Shown: one piece after another, positions 27,830-36,778 of the stretch
Numbering within the stretch: position 1 is the first letter of the stretch
Layout: each line of letters starts with the position of its first letter
Source: Sinorhizobium psoraleae
Lineage (GTDB): Bacteria > Pseudomonadota > Alphaproteobacteria > Rhizobiales > Rhizobiaceae
Direction of reading: 5' to 3'
DNA: 64,000 nt
NCBI RefSeq assembly: GCF_013283645.1
Contig: NZ_JABEKV010000001.1
Coordinates: forward strand, 984,577-1,048,576
Made by a program: the position numbers and the translations under genes
Notes under the pieces: model-generated
What the model was told of the DNA's origin: nothing
The model's input: the letters and a program-made list of their open reading frames with translations, nothing else
Databases searched by the model: none

Positions 27830-28756
27830 TCAATGTGCAGTTTGCGCGCGCAGGCGCGGGTCGAGCCAGCCGTAGAGCAGATCGACGACAAGATTCGAGA
27901 TAACCATGGTGGCCGCGATCATCAGGAGGATGCACTGGACGACAGCCAGATCGCGGTTGCTGACGGAGACCACCAGAAGGCGGCCGATGCCGGGCCATGA
28001 AAAAATCGACTCGACCACGACGGCGCCGGCGATCAGCGAACCGACCATGAAGCCGACAATGGTGACGATCGGCACTGCCGCGTTCGGCAAAGCATGGCCC
28101 CAGACGACGTCCGACCACTTCAGCCCCTTTGCGGAGGCCGTCCGGATGTAGGGCTGGCCCATCACTTCGATCATGGCGCTGCGCGAGAAGCGTGCCAGGA
28201 TGCCGATGCCGCCGATGCTCATGGTGATGGTCGGGAGGATGCTATGCATCCACGTGTCCTGACCCCCAGAGGGAAGAACGCCGAGGATCACGGAGAAGAT
28301 CAACACCAGCAGCAATCCCATGACGAAGGAAGGGATGGTGAAGCCAAAAATCGCCAGCAGGATCACGCCGCGATCAGCAAAGCTCTGCCGATGAAGGGCC
28401 GCGTACACACCCGCCGGGATGCCGATCAGGAGCTTCAGCAGGAGCGCCGGAACGGTCAGTTGCAGCGTCGCCGGAATACGCTCCAGAACGAGATGCAGGG
28501 CCGAGGCCTCGTCGCGCATCGAGACGCCGAAATCTCCGGAGAAGATCGATTTGATGTAGGCGAGATATTGCACCCAGAGCGGCTGATCCAGGCCCCAGGC
28601 CTTGCGGAAGGCGTCCACAGCGTCCTGCGGAACATCCGGGCCGAGCATCACCTGTGCCGGATCGCCCGACATGCGCAGCACGACGAAAGCGAAGGTGACG
28701 ACGGCGAAAATGGTGATCACGGCGCGAAGCAGGCGGGTAAGAACGAAGCGTATCAT
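27830..28756 (-). CDS. Peptide/opine-type ABC transporter permease (DppB-like)
   Basis: 308 residues, beginning MIRFVLTRLLRAVITIFAVV, with GDPAQVMLGPDVPQDAVDAF and GLDQPLWVQYL typical of DppB/OppB. The EAA loop is near AKGLKWSDVVWGHALPN. ATG 28756 has ggagg 5 bases before it; a GTG at 28762 would sit on that SD. The gap to the ATPase gene is 12 bp. Confidence 0.93.
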   Translation of the reverse strand: MIRFVLTRLLRAVITIFAVVTFAFVVLRMSGDPAQVMLGPDVPQDAVDAFRKAWGLDQPLWVQYLAYIKSIFSGDFGVSMRDEASALHLVLERIPATLQLTVPALLLKLLIGIPAGVYAALHRQSFADRGVILLAIFGFTIPSFVMGLLLVLIFSVILGVLPSGGQDTWMHSILPTITMSIGGIGILARFSRSAMIEVMGQPYIRTASAKGLKWSDVVWGHALPNAAVPIVTIVGFMVGSLIAGAVVVESIFSWPGIGRLLVVSVSNRDLAVVQCILLMIAATMVISNLVVDLLYGWLDPRLRAQTAH

Positions 28757-28768
28757 CGTCACCTCCCG

Positions 28769-29755
28769 TTATGCGGCGACCGGCGCGGTTTCGCCGGGGA
28801 CCAGGTGACAGGCCGCGGTTCGGCCGCCTCCGATCGAACGAAGATCCGGCGCGCTTGTCCGGCAGATGTCGCTCGCCAGGGGGCACCGCGGGTGGAATGC
28901 GCATCCGGAGGGACGGTTGGCGGGGTTCGGCGGCTCGCCCTGCAGGATCCTGCGCCCCTCGAGTATCCTGCCCGGAACAGGTACGCTCGATACCAGGGCC
29001 TCAGTGTAAGGATGTCTGGGCGACTGAAAAATCACGTCGGAGGATGCCTCCTCGACGATCTGTCCGAGATACATCACGGCGACACGGTCCGCGATGTTGC
29101 GCACGACTTTCAGGTCATGGCTGATGAAGATCATGGCGATCCGATTCTGTTCCTGAAGGTCGCGCAGCATATTGACCACTTGCGCCTGGATGGAGACGTC
29201 CAACGCCGAAACAGGTTCATCGCAGACCAGTAACCGCGGACGGGAAGCGAGCGCCCTTGCGATGACCGCGCGCTGGCGCTGGCCGCCCGAAAGCTCGTGC
29301 GGAAAACGGCCGGCCTGATCTCGGCGCAAGCCGACGGCGGACATGAGTTCCTCGACACGGGCGGCACGATGTTCCTTCGGAATGAGCTTGTGAATATCCA
29401 GGGGCTCTCCGATCTGGGTGGCGATCGTCAACCGCCGGTCGAGTGCGGCAAGCGGATCCTGGTAGACGAATTGCATTCTGGCGCGTAGCGCCCGCCATTC
29501 GGCTGTCCCGGGGGCTGCCATCGGCTTGCCCTCGAATTTCACCTCACCGGATTGCGGCGGATCGATGCCGAGGAGCATGCGCCCCAGCGTGGATTTTCCG
29601 GATCCCGATTCGCCGACAATGCCAAGGGTTTCGCCCGGCATCAGTTTGATCGAGACCCCGTTCACGGCGCGAACGGGTGTCGGCGTGCCAAGGAGGCCAC
29701 GGCGGACCTGATAGACCCGCACCAGGTTATTGGCTTCGAGGAGGGCGCTAGTCAC
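28769..29755 (-). CDS. ABC transporter ATP-binding protein (DppF-like)
   Basis: 328 residues. Walker A is GESGSGKST, the signature is [19 protein letters not shown], Walker B is LLVCDEPVSALD, and the H-loop is in FISHDL. The C-terminal oligopeptide extension shows GCAFHPRCPLASDIC. It begins with GTG at 29755, overlapping the stop of the preceding ATPase gene by four bases (GTGA), which indicates coupling. Confidence 0.93.
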   Translation of the reverse strand: MTSALLEANNLVRVYQVRRGLLGTPTPVRAVNGVSIKLMPGETLGIVGESGSGKSTLGRMLLGIDPPQSGEVKFEGKPMAAPGTAEWRALRARMQFVYQDPLAALDRRLTIATQIGEPLDIHKLIPKEHRAARVEELMSAVGLRRDQAGRFPHELSGGQRQRAVIARALASRPRLLVCDEPVSALDVSIQAQVVNMLRDLQEQNRIAMIFISHDLKVVRNIADRVAVMYLGQIVEEASSDVIFQSPRHPYTEALVSSVPVPGRILEGRRILQGEPPNPANRPSGCAFHPRCPLASDICRTSAPDLRSIGGGRTAACHLVPGETAPVAA

Positions 29756-30753
29756 GATACGGCTTCCAGAGTTCGTGTCCTGACCGGTGGCGCCGAGACG
29801 ACGGGGACAGGCCGGTGGCAGGCCAGCTGCCGGCCATCATGCATCGGCGCGAGGCTCGGCAAGTCACTGCGACAAGCCTCCACGGCGCGCCCGCAGCGGG
29901 GAGAGAAGGCGCATCCGGCGGGAAGATTTTTCGGATTCGGCACGGTGCCGGGAATCGGGACCAGCCGTTGGCGGGGACCATCGATCCGCGGGATCGCGTC
30001 GAACAGGCCGCGGGTATAGGGATGGCGCGGTTCGGAGAACAATTGCTCCATGCGGCCCTGTTCGACGATGCGGCCCGCATACATGACGCAGACGCGCTCG
30101 CAGACCTGTGACACGGCGCCAAGATCGTGGCTGATGAACACCATCGCCATGCCGGTTTCCGCCCGAAGCTGGACGAGAAGATCGAGGATTTGCGCCTGGA
30201 TCGTCGCGTCGAGCGCGGTCGTTGGCTCGTCGGCGATAAGGAGATCAGGTTGACCGGCAAGCGCCATCGCGATCATTAGGCGCTGGCATTGGCCGCCGGA
30301 AAATTCGTGGGGATAGAGATCGAAGCGGCGCCGGGCATCCGGAATGCCGACCATATCCATCAGTCTGAGGGCTTCAGTCTTGGCCGCCTCACCATGAAGC
30401 CCGCGATGGATCGCCAGTGCTTCGGTAATCTGTCGTCCGATACGGATCACGGGATTGAGGGAACTCGATGGGTCCTGGAAGATCATTGCGATACGGCCAC
30501 CGCGAACCTCCTCCAGCACATGGCGGGAGGTACCGCAGATTTCGCGGCCCTCGATCCGAACGGAACCGGTGACGCTCGCCTTGCCCGGAAGCAGGCCCAG
30601 CGCCGCAAGCCAGGTCACCGATTTGCCGCATCCGGATTCGCCGACAAGCCCCACGGACTCGCCGCGCCCGACATCAAGGTCGATGCCGTGCAGGACCTGG
30701 ACGCCGTCAAAGGCAACTCTCAGGCTGCGCAATTCCACGAGGTTGGGGATCAT
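29752..30753 (-). CDS. ABC transporter ATP-binding protein (DppD-like)
   Basis: 333 residues. Walker A is [11 protein letters not shown], the signature is [19 protein letters not shown] (Phe and Cys replacing the common Leu and Arg), Walker B is [12 protein letters not shown], and the C-terminal part has [15 protein letters not shown]. It pairs with the DppF-like ATPase. ATG 30753 is preceded by ggaggtcagtgga. A hairpin lies between it and the binding-protein gene upstream. Confidence 0.93.
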   Translation of the reverse strand: MIPNLVELRSLRVAFDGVQVLHGIDLDVGRGESVGLVGESGCGKSVTWLAALGLLPGKASVTGSVRIEGREICGTSRHVLEEVRGGRIAMIFQDPSSSLNPVIRIGRQITEALAIHRGLHGEAAKTEALRLMDMVGIPDARRRFDLYPHEFSGGQCQRLMIAMALAGQPDLLIADEPTTALDATIQAQILDLLVQLRAETGMAMVFISHDLGAVSQVCERVCVMYAGRIVEQGRMEQLFSEPRHPYTRGLFDAIPRIDGPRQRLVPIPGTVPNPKNLPAGCAFSPRCGRAVEACRSDLPSLAPMHDGRQLACHRPVPVVSAPPVRTRTLEAVS

Positions 30754-30822
30754 TCCACTGACCTCCTTCGATGTCCGCGCTTGCGTGCCTTCCGGTTCGC
30801 AACGGCGCGTGCTGAAAAGGGG

Positions 30823-30857
30823 AAAGACACCGGGACCTTCGGGCCGCCGGTGTCTTT
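30823..30857 (-). terminator. Intra-operon hairpin between binding protein and ATPase genes
   Basis: Stem aaagacaccgg/ccggtgtcttt, 11 perfect pairs at 30823-30833 and 30847-30857, 12 bases past the binding-protein stop. On the minus strand it is followed by ccccttttc, a weak T run. It probably causes partial termination or protects the upstream mRNA, giving more binding protein than transporter. Confidence 0.6.
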
Positions 30858-30868
30858 TTGTTTGCGGA

Positions 30869-32497
30869 TCACATGGTCCAGTTGCTGGCGCGGAAGTCCA
30901 TTGCGAAGGCCGGAGCAGCCTTCCACTTCAGCGACGACTTCATGCCGGTGAAGACGGCGTTCTGGTGCAGAACCTGATAGACCGGGTCTTCGCGCTCGCA
31001 GATTTCGAGCATGCGGGCGAATGCCTTCTTGCGCAGGGCCGGATCGGTGCTGGTTTCCAGAACGACCGACAGTTCGTTTGCCTCGGCATTGGTCCAGTCC
31101 TTCTTCTGCTGGACTTCGCCGTTCGGGCCGAACTGGGCGACCATCGGCGTTACCGGGTCGTTGATATTGGCCGAGGCCGACCAGTCGCGGACGCCCTTGA
31201 CGCCGGACGGATCGTGGATCTGGCCCCAGTTTTCCTTCATTTCGATCTCGACGTTCAGGCCCACCTGTTTCCACATCTCCACCATGACCTGACCGTTGGC
31301 GGTCTGGTTGGTGTAGTAGTTGTTGAGCAGGCGGAAGGGGATCGGATCACCTTTGTATCCCGCCTGTTTCAGAAGGTCCTGGGCCAGTTGCGGATTGTAT
31401 TCGGGCGCTTTCCAGTCCTTGATGAACATGTCGCCATAGGACGAGAATTGAAGCCCGTCCGGAACCACGGTCTGGCCGGCCCAAAGCGCATCGACGATCG
31501 CCTGGCGGTCGATCGAATGCGTCATGGCGCGGCGCACGAGCGGATCGGCCAACACCGGATTCTGTACGTTGAAGACCGAAATGCGATGGTTGAGAATGGT
31601 GGAACCCTGCACCTCGAAGCCCGATGCGGCGCGAACGGCGCCGATCTGATCCGGCGGCAGGTCGCAGGCGAAATCATATTCTCCGGAGAGCAGACCGTTT
31701 ACACGGGACGAAACCTCGGGAACTTCCACGAAACGGATCTCTTCGAGCGGCGGGCGGCCACCCCAATATTCGTCAAAGGCGACCAGCGTCAGGGAAACGT
31801 CCGGCTTGTACTCGCCGACCATATAGGGGCCGGTCGTGACCGGCTTGCGGGCCCAATCGGCGTAGGTCGCAGCTTCGTCCCAAGCACGACGGTTTGCGAT
31901 CTGGCTGCCGAATGCATAGAGGCGACCTTCGAGCGTGATGTCCGGTGTCGCATTGTGGAAGCGCACGGTATACTTGTCGACCGCTTCGACGCCGGCGAGC
32001 GCCGGCCAGAGACGACGGCCGATGCCCGGAACGGAGGCAGGCAATTCCTTCGCCGTCGTGGGCTTGTGTTCATCGGCGAAGATCGTCTTGCCGCCGGCGG
32101 GCTGCGTATCGCCGAAGAGGCGTTGGGCCGAGAAGCTGAAGACGACATCGTCGGAGGTCAGTTCGTCGCCATTGTGGAACTTGACGCCCTGGCGCAGCTT
32201 GAGTTCAAGCGTCTTGTCGTCGATCCGCTTCCATTCGGTGGCGAGACCCGGGACCGGACCCTGGCTGCCCATCCAGTCGCGCAGGATCAGGCCCTCCCAG
32301 AAATTGGGAAAGAAAATGCGCTCGCCGACGTTCGACTGTTCGTTCCAGATGTCGAGCGTGTTGTTGTTGGTGATCTTCTGGACGGCGATCGTGACGGACG
32401 GGCGCTTGCCCTGGCTGAAGGCCATGCGCGGCAGTATCAGGCTGCCGGCGGTGGCTCCCATTAGTCCAAGCGCGCTGCGTCGGGTGATTGAAAGCAT
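30869..32497 (-). CDS. Extracellular solute-binding protein, family 5
   Basis: 542 residues, the usual size for peptide/nickel/opine-binding proteins. The N-terminus TRRSALGLMGATAGSLILPR then MAFSQ is a twin-arginine-type signal, so it is periplasmic. The family core includes LKLRQGVKFHNGDELTSDDV, and later DPLVRRAMTHSIDRQAIVDA and LLKQAGYKGD. The ligand is unknown; the neighbours suggest something carrying a phosphodiester or sugar rather than a peptide. ATG 32497 follows gagaggatccag. Confidence 0.92.
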   Translation of the reverse strand: MLSITRRSALGLMGATAGSLILPRMAFSQGKRPSVTIAVQKITNNNTLDIWNEQSNVGERIFFPNFWEGLILRDWMGSQGPVPGLATEWKRIDDKTLELKLRQGVKFHNGDELTSDDVVFSFSAQRLFGDTQPAGGKTIFADEHKPTTAKELPASVPGIGRRLWPALAGVEAVDKYTVRFHNATPDITLEGRLYAFGSQIANRRAWDEAATYADWARKPVTTGPYMVGEYKPDVSLTLVAFDEYWGGRPPLEEIRFVEVPEVSSRVNGLLSGEYDFACDLPPDQIGAVRAASGFEVQGSTILNHRISVFNVQNPVLADPLVRRAMTHSIDRQAIVDALWAGQTVVPDGLQFSSYGDMFIKDWKAPEYNPQLAQDLLKQAGYKGDPIPFRLLNNYYTNQTANGQVMVEMWKQVGLNVEIEMKENWGQIHDPSGVKGVRDWSASANINDPVTPMVAQFGPNGEVQQKKDWTNAEANELSVVLETSTDPALRKKAFARMLEICEREDPVYQVLHQNAVFTGMKSSLKWKAAPAFAMDFRASNWTM

Positions 32498-32625
32498 CTG
32501 GATCCTCTCCTTCTACAAGGGACAACTCAAAAAGCGCAGAAATCTGTCTTGTGCATTCCGGGTGTCGGCTTCTTGATAATCCTGTGAATTTTCAGTGACA
32601 TCGCCTGCACCCGCGAGGGCGCCAG

Positions 32626-33345
32626 TCATACCGGCGTTGGAATCTTCACCGCGCGCTCGGCCGGATTAACGGGTGCTGCGGAAAAGACGGTGCTCAAGGC
32701 CGCCGACAGTTCCTCGACGCCGGTAGCGACCAGTGTCGCGCCCGCCTCGGCGAGCACCGCGCTACGCCCCTCGCGAGGGTCCGCAGGGTCGACGAAGCCG
32801 ATCCCGCTCATTCCGGCGGCGACGGCGCCGGCAATTCCGTGAGGGCTGTCGTCGATCACCAGGCACTTGGCTGGGTCGACGCCAATGGTTTCGGCACACA
32901 GCAGGAAGAGATCGGGCGCAGGCTTGGCACGCGCGACCATGTCGGCGCTGAAGATGTTCGGGGCGAATTCATCCCAGAGATCGAAGAGACCGAGACTGTT
33001 CTCCAAGCGCTCCATCGTGCTGTTGGATGCGACACATTTCATGTGCGGCAGGGAGCGGATGAGCTCTGCAATGCCCGGCATCGGCGCCAGCGAACGGGCG
33101 AACTCGGCGTAGAGATTGTCGCGGGCATCCGCAAAAATACCGTCGACGTCCTTAAGCCCCAACTCCTGGATACAAATGTCTCTTGCATCCGCCTCCGAAT
33201 AACCGGTGAACCGCTTGTGGACCTCGGCGTGGGACAATGTTGCGCCAGCGCTCTGCAACGCCTTCCAAAAGACACGGCTTGCGACAGGTTCGCTGTCTAT
33301 CAACACGCCGTCGCAGTCGAAAATAAGCAGTTCTGGGGTCATCAT
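32626..33345 (-). CDS. HAD-superfamily phosphatase (beta-phosphoglucomutase-like)
   Basis: About 239 residues. Motif I is LIFDCDGVLIDSEP with the nucleophile Asp, motif II is in CVASNSTMERLEN (Ser), the motif III Lys is in RAKPAPDLFLL, and motif IV is VIDDSPHGIAGA. The helical cap follows motif I, as in PGMB-type enzymes that dephosphorylate sugar phosphates. Starts at 33345 and 33342 are both possible; the frame is open to 33480 without a family match. It heads the leftward block, divergent from the SorC-type regulator. Confidence 0.9.
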   Translation of the reverse strand: MMTPELLIFDCDGVLIDSEPVASRVFWKALQSAGATLSHAEVHKRFTGYSEADARDICIQELGLKDVDGIFADARDNLYAEFARSLAPMPGIAELIRSLPHMKCVASNSTMERLENSLGLFDLWDEFAPNIFSADMVARAKPAPDLFLLCAETIGVDPAKCLVIDDSPHGIAGAVAAGMSGIGFVDPADPREGRSAVLAEAGATLVATGVEELSAALSTVFSAAPVNPAERAVKIPTPV

Positions 33346-33503
33346 GATGCACGTGCCTGGTGGTTTATGCGGGCATGTTGGAATGCAGGAAGGCGAACTC
33401 CCGAAGAGTTTCGGATTGCCGTTTTCCAATTCGGTTGCTGACCGGCTGGCTCGGCGTGAGAATTGTCTTCGACCGAGCAACCGTGTTGCGCTGCTTCTAG
33501 GTT

Positions 33504-33511
33504 ACAATTGT
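33504..33511. promoter_or_regulatory. Small dyad ACAATTGT in the divergent promoter region
   Basis: ACAATTGT within gttacaattgttac, 37 bases before the SorC-type start and about 160 before the HAD start. It could be part of the regulator's operator. The dyad is short, so this is tentative. Confidence 0.25.
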
Positions 33512-33547
33512 TACGCCGGTGTGACATTTGCTCAGGAGGAATTGAGC

Positions 33548-34504
33548 TTGGACATCCAGGAACTGATGGTGAAGGCGTCGTGGCTCTACCACGTGGAAGG
33601 TCTCACGCAGGCAGAGATCGGCGAACGGATGAACCTCACGCGGCGTCGGGTGAATGAGCTGCTCGCCGCCGCGCTACACAAGGGCATCGTGCGGGTCAGC
33701 TTCAATTCCCCGCTTGCGGAGAGCGTCGAACTGGAAGCGCAGCTATGCAGCCGCTTCGGCCTCCAGGAAGCTGTGGTCGTGCCTACGCCCTCGGATTCTG
33801 GCCAGATGCATGCCGTGCTCGGCCGTGCCGCCGCCGCTTTCCTCGATCGCCTGATCCAGGTCCGCAAACCAGGGGCCATCGGTGTCGGCTGGGGTGCGAC
33901 ATTGCGTGAGACGGTGCAACATCTGACGACCAGGAACGAGCCGCATATCGAAATCTGCTCCATGATGGGTGGGCTGACGCGCGGTTCTGAAATCAACACC
34001 TTCGAAATCGTGCGTAGCTTCGCTGAGGTTCTCAATGCCAAGTGCCACTATTTCGCGGCACCGATCTATGCGAGCAGCGAGCAATCGCGCGATGTCATCA
34101 TCGCGCAGCCGGTGTTCCAGGAGCTGCTTCGGGAAAGTTCAAACGTCGATATGTCCTTCCTGAGCGTCGGCGATGTCTCCGACCAGTCCCTGCAGGTCCG
34201 CTACGGACTGCCGTTGCAAAGCGACATACGGGAGCTTGTTGCGACCGGTGCCGTGGGCGATTTGCTCGGGCGCTACCTCGATGCCGAGGGGAGACCTGTC
34301 GATCATCCGCTCAACCGCCAGGTCATCTCGCCAGACCTTGCGGACTATCGCGGCATTCCCTGTCGCATAATCGCATCGGGTGGATCCCATAAGCGCGCCA
34401 TTCTCTTGGCCACGCTGAAGGCGCGCTTGGCAACGGCGCTCGTTACGGACTCGGATAGCGCCCGTTGGCTGCTCATGCAGCCCCCGGCGGAGGTCGGCCG
34501 TTGA
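33548..34504 (+). CDS. SorC/DeoR-type sugar-responsive regulator
   Basis: 318 residues from TTG 33548, which sits 7 bases after aggagg; the frame is open from 33206, but that part is antisense to the HAD gene. The HTH is LTQAEIGERMNLTRRRVNEL. The large C-terminal sugar-binding domain includes GVGWGATLRETVQHL and ICSMMGGLTRGSEINTFEIV and ends with the GGSHKRAILLATLKARL segment, all characteristic of the SorC family, which binds phosphorylated sugars. It probably controls the divergent HAD/ABC/GDPD/isomerase block. Confidence 0.9.
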   Translation: MDIQELMVKASWLYHVEGLTQAEIGERMNLTRRRVNELLAAALHKGIVRVSFNSPLAESVELEAQLCSRFGLQEAVVVPTPSDSGQMHAVLGRAAAAFLDRLIQVRKPGAIGVGWGATLRETVQHLTTRNEPHIEICSMMGGLTRGSEINTFEIVRSFAEVLNAKCHYFAAPIYASSEQSRDVIIAQPVFQELLRESSNVDMSFLSVGDVSDQSLQVRYGLPLQSDIRELVATGAVGDLLGRYLDAEGRPVDHPLNRQVISPDLADYRGIPCRIIASGGSHKRAILLATLKARLATALVTDSDSARWLLMQPPAEVGR

Positions 34505-34654
34505 TCAGCCGCGCTGGCAGCTCGATCAATGGCCGAACCAGTTTGAGGGCGAGGTCTGTCGCCCGCCGGGAGTCGCAATAAACTGGTTTCACATCGACGT
34601 GAGCTTCGGGGTCGGCGTGATGATTTCCTCGAGCATCCACCCTAGGGTGCGTCG

Positions 34655-35662
34655 ATGATCAAGATGGTTGCTGCATTTCTGTCGTTCTTGGCGTTCCTGC
34701 CGTTTGCGATCGCACAGGAGGTCCCCTCCGTGCCTTCGCTGCTCGATGGCCTTGCTGCCCGCGACGATCTGAATGCATTGAAAACCGTCGTCATTGCCCG
34801 CGGCGGCAAGGTCGTCGCGGAACGCGGCTATCGCGGTCATACGCCTCGGGAATCGACCAATATCAAATCGGCATCGAAGGCTATCGTATCGGCGCTTGTC
34901 GGGATTGCGATCCACAAGGGTCTGCTCGAAGGGCCGGATCAGAAGATCGCGCCGATCCTGAAAAGCGAGCTGCCGGCTTCACCGGACCCGCGGATCAACG
35001 ACATCACGATCGGCAACCTGCTTTCGATGCAGGCGGGACTTGGGCGGATGTCGGGGCCGAACTATGGACGCTGGGTCTCCAGCCGCAATTGGGTTCGTTT
35101 TGCGCTCGCGCAGCCCTTTGACGACGAGCCGGGAGGGCGGATGCTTTATTCGACGGCCTCTACCCATCTCCTTTCGGCGATCCTGACGAAAGTCGGCGGC
35201 AAATCGACCCTGGCGCTTGCGCGCGAATGGCTGGGACCGGTCGAAGGCTTCCGGATCGGCGCCTGGGAGCGCGATCCGCAGGGCATCTATCTCGGCGGCA
35301 ACCAGATGGCGATGAGCGCCCACTCGCTGCTTGCTTTCGGAGAACTTTACCGCAATCGCGGCAGGACGGCCGAAGGCCGGCAGATCGTTCCGGAAGATTG
35401 GATCGATCTCTCATGGCAGGCGCGCACCAATTCCCGTTTCTCAGGCGACGCCTATGGCTACGGCTGGTTCGGACGGCAGATCGGCGGCGAGGACGTGTAT
35501 TTCGCCTGGGGATATGGCGGCCAGATGCTCTATATCGTGCCGTCGCTGCAGCTCACCGTGGTGATGACCTCGGCGGAGAGCGGACCTTCGGCGCGCAATG
35601 GCTATCGTGACGCGCTGCACGGCGTCATGGCCGATATCGTAAGAACGGTTCGCGCATCCTGA
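34655..35662 (+). CDS. Serine hydrolase, beta-lactamase (class C)-like, secreted
   Basis: 335 residues with a signal peptide (MIKMVAAFLSFLAFLPFAIA-QE). The nucleophile motif is SASK (SxxK) in TNIKSASKAIVSALVGIA. The Tyr motif is probably YST in MLYSTASTHLLSAIL, and the late GYGGQMLYI is in the KTG/HxG position. Such proteins act as esterases or D-amino peptidases more often than as true beta-lactamases. It stands alone, convergent with the cox group 34 bp away. Confidence 0.88.
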   Translation: MIKMVAAFLSFLAFLPFAIAQEVPSVPSLLDGLAARDDLNALKTVVIARGGKVVAERGYRGHTPRESTNIKSASKAIVSALVGIAIHKGLLEGPDQKIAPILKSELPASPDPRINDITIGNLLSMQAGLGRMSGPNYGRWVSSRNWVRFALAQPFDDEPGGRMLYSTASTHLLSAILTKVGGKSTLALAREWLGPVEGFRIGAWERDPQGIYLGGNQMAMSAHSLLAFGELYRNRGRTAEGRQIVPEDWIDLSWQARTNSRFSGDAYGYGWFGRQIGGEDVYFAWGYGGQMLYIVPSLQLTVVMTSAESGPSARNGYRDALHGVMADIVRTVRAS

Positions 35663-35696
35663 AGGTGAGCCCACCGCAGGAATGGCATCCGCGCCT

Positions 35697-36035
35697 TCAC
35701 TGTCCCGCGCCGAAGAACGCGTGCCGGGTGAAGAGCACGTAGTTCGATTCCGACACCATCAGTGCCACGAAAACCAATACGAGGAGGGGCGGCAGCAGGA
35801 TCGCGTAGGTCAGCGCGAGGCGCTCCCAGGCCATGTGCATGAACACAGCGACGATGAGACCGGCCTTGAGCATCATGAAGATCAGGATCAGCGACCAGCG
35901 CAGATAACCCTCGAGGCCGAGGTAGTCCACCATGTAGGAGAAAGCGCTGAGGACGAACAACAGTCCCCAGACCAGAAGATAGAGCTTGATCGGGTGGTGT
36001 TGCTGCTGCTCGGCATGCGCCTCTACCGGAGCCAT
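35697..36035 (-). CDS. Cytochrome c oxidase subunit IV-type protein
   Basis: 112 residues with three hydrophobic helices (LYLLVWGLLFVLSAFSYMVD, LILIFMMLKAGLIVAVFMHM, LLPPLLVLVFVALMV), the COX4/CyoD prokaryotic pattern with the conserved Lys and His in the middle helix. ATG 36035 follows gaggagggcatc. It is the last gene of the cox group, 10 bp after the second subunit III gene, and a small membrane partner of the oxidase. Confidence 0.85.
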   Translation of the reverse strand: MAPVEAHAEQQQHHPIKLYLLVWGLLFVLSAFSYMVDYLGLEGYLRWSLILIFMMLKAGLIVAVFMHMAWERLALTYAILLPPLLVLVFVALMVSESNYVLFTRHAFFGAGQ

Positions 36036-36045
36036 GATGCCCTCC

Positions 36046-36768
36046 TCACCAAAGATAGAAGAATGCAAAGATGAAGACCCAGACCAGATCGACGAAGTGC
36101 CAGTAGAGGCCGGTGATCTCGACGATTTCGTAGTGACCTTTGCGGCTGGTGAAGAAACCGCGCCGCTCCGTATCGAAATCGCCGCGCCAGACCTTGCGGG
36201 CAATGATCAGCAGGAAAATCACGCCGAACGTGACGTGGGTGCCGTGAAAGCCGGTGATCATGAAGAAGGTCGAGCCGAACTGCGCCGCTCCCCAGGGGTT
36301 GCCCCAGGGCCGCACGCCTTCAGCAATGAGCTTCGACCATTCGAAGGCCTGCATGCCGACGAAAGTGGCGCCGAACAGCGCCGTCAGAAGCATCAAAGCG
36401 GCCGTCTTGCGCCGGTCGCGGCGGTAACCGTAATTGACGGCCATCGCCATGGTGCCGCTGCTGGAGATGAGGACGAACGTCATGATCGCGATAAGGATCA
36501 GCGGCACATGGACGCCGCCGATCTCCAGCGCGAAGACCTCGCTCGGGTTCGGCCAGGGCACGGTTGTCGACATGCGCGCCGACATGTAGGCGATCAGGAA
36601 GCAGCCGAAGACGAACGTATCGCTCAGGAGAAAGATCCACATCATGGCCTTTCCCCAGGAGACGTTCTTGAATGCCCGCTGGTCCGAGGCCCAGTCGGAG
36701 GCAAAGCCGGCGAGGCCGGACGAGCGGGGCAGCGGTTCCAAGGCAGACGGCTTTAGCGGAGCAGACAT
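36046..36768 (-). CDS. coxP: Cytochrome c oxidase subunit III (CoxP-like)
   Basis: 240 residues of the COX III family with about six to seven helices. Family features are FKNVSWGKAMMWIFLLSDTF, FVGMQAFEWSKLI, TFFMITGFHGTHVTFGVIFL and the C-terminal YWHFVDLVWVFIFAFFYLW. It is the more typical of the two subunit III genes here. The symbol follows the Bradyrhizobium coxMNOP order and is inferred from layout. Confidence 0.85.
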   Translation of the reverse strand: MSAPLKPSALEPLPRSSGLAGFASDWASDQRAFKNVSWGKAMMWIFLLSDTFVFGCFLIAYMSARMSTTVPWPNPSEVFALEIGGVHVPLILIAIMTFVLISSSGTMAMAVNYGYRRDRRKTAALMLLTALFGATFVGMQAFEWSKLIAEGVRPWGNPWGAAQFGSTFFMITGFHGTHVTFGVIFLLIIARKVWRGDFDTERRGFFTSRKGHYEIVEITGLYWHFVDLVWVFIFAFFYLW

Positions 36769-36778
36769 GTCAGCGTTC

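Noticed and set aside
30455..32464. 669-codon plus-strand frame opposite the ABC binding-protein and ATPase genes
   Set aside because: It is antisense to two recognisable genes and matches no family pattern.
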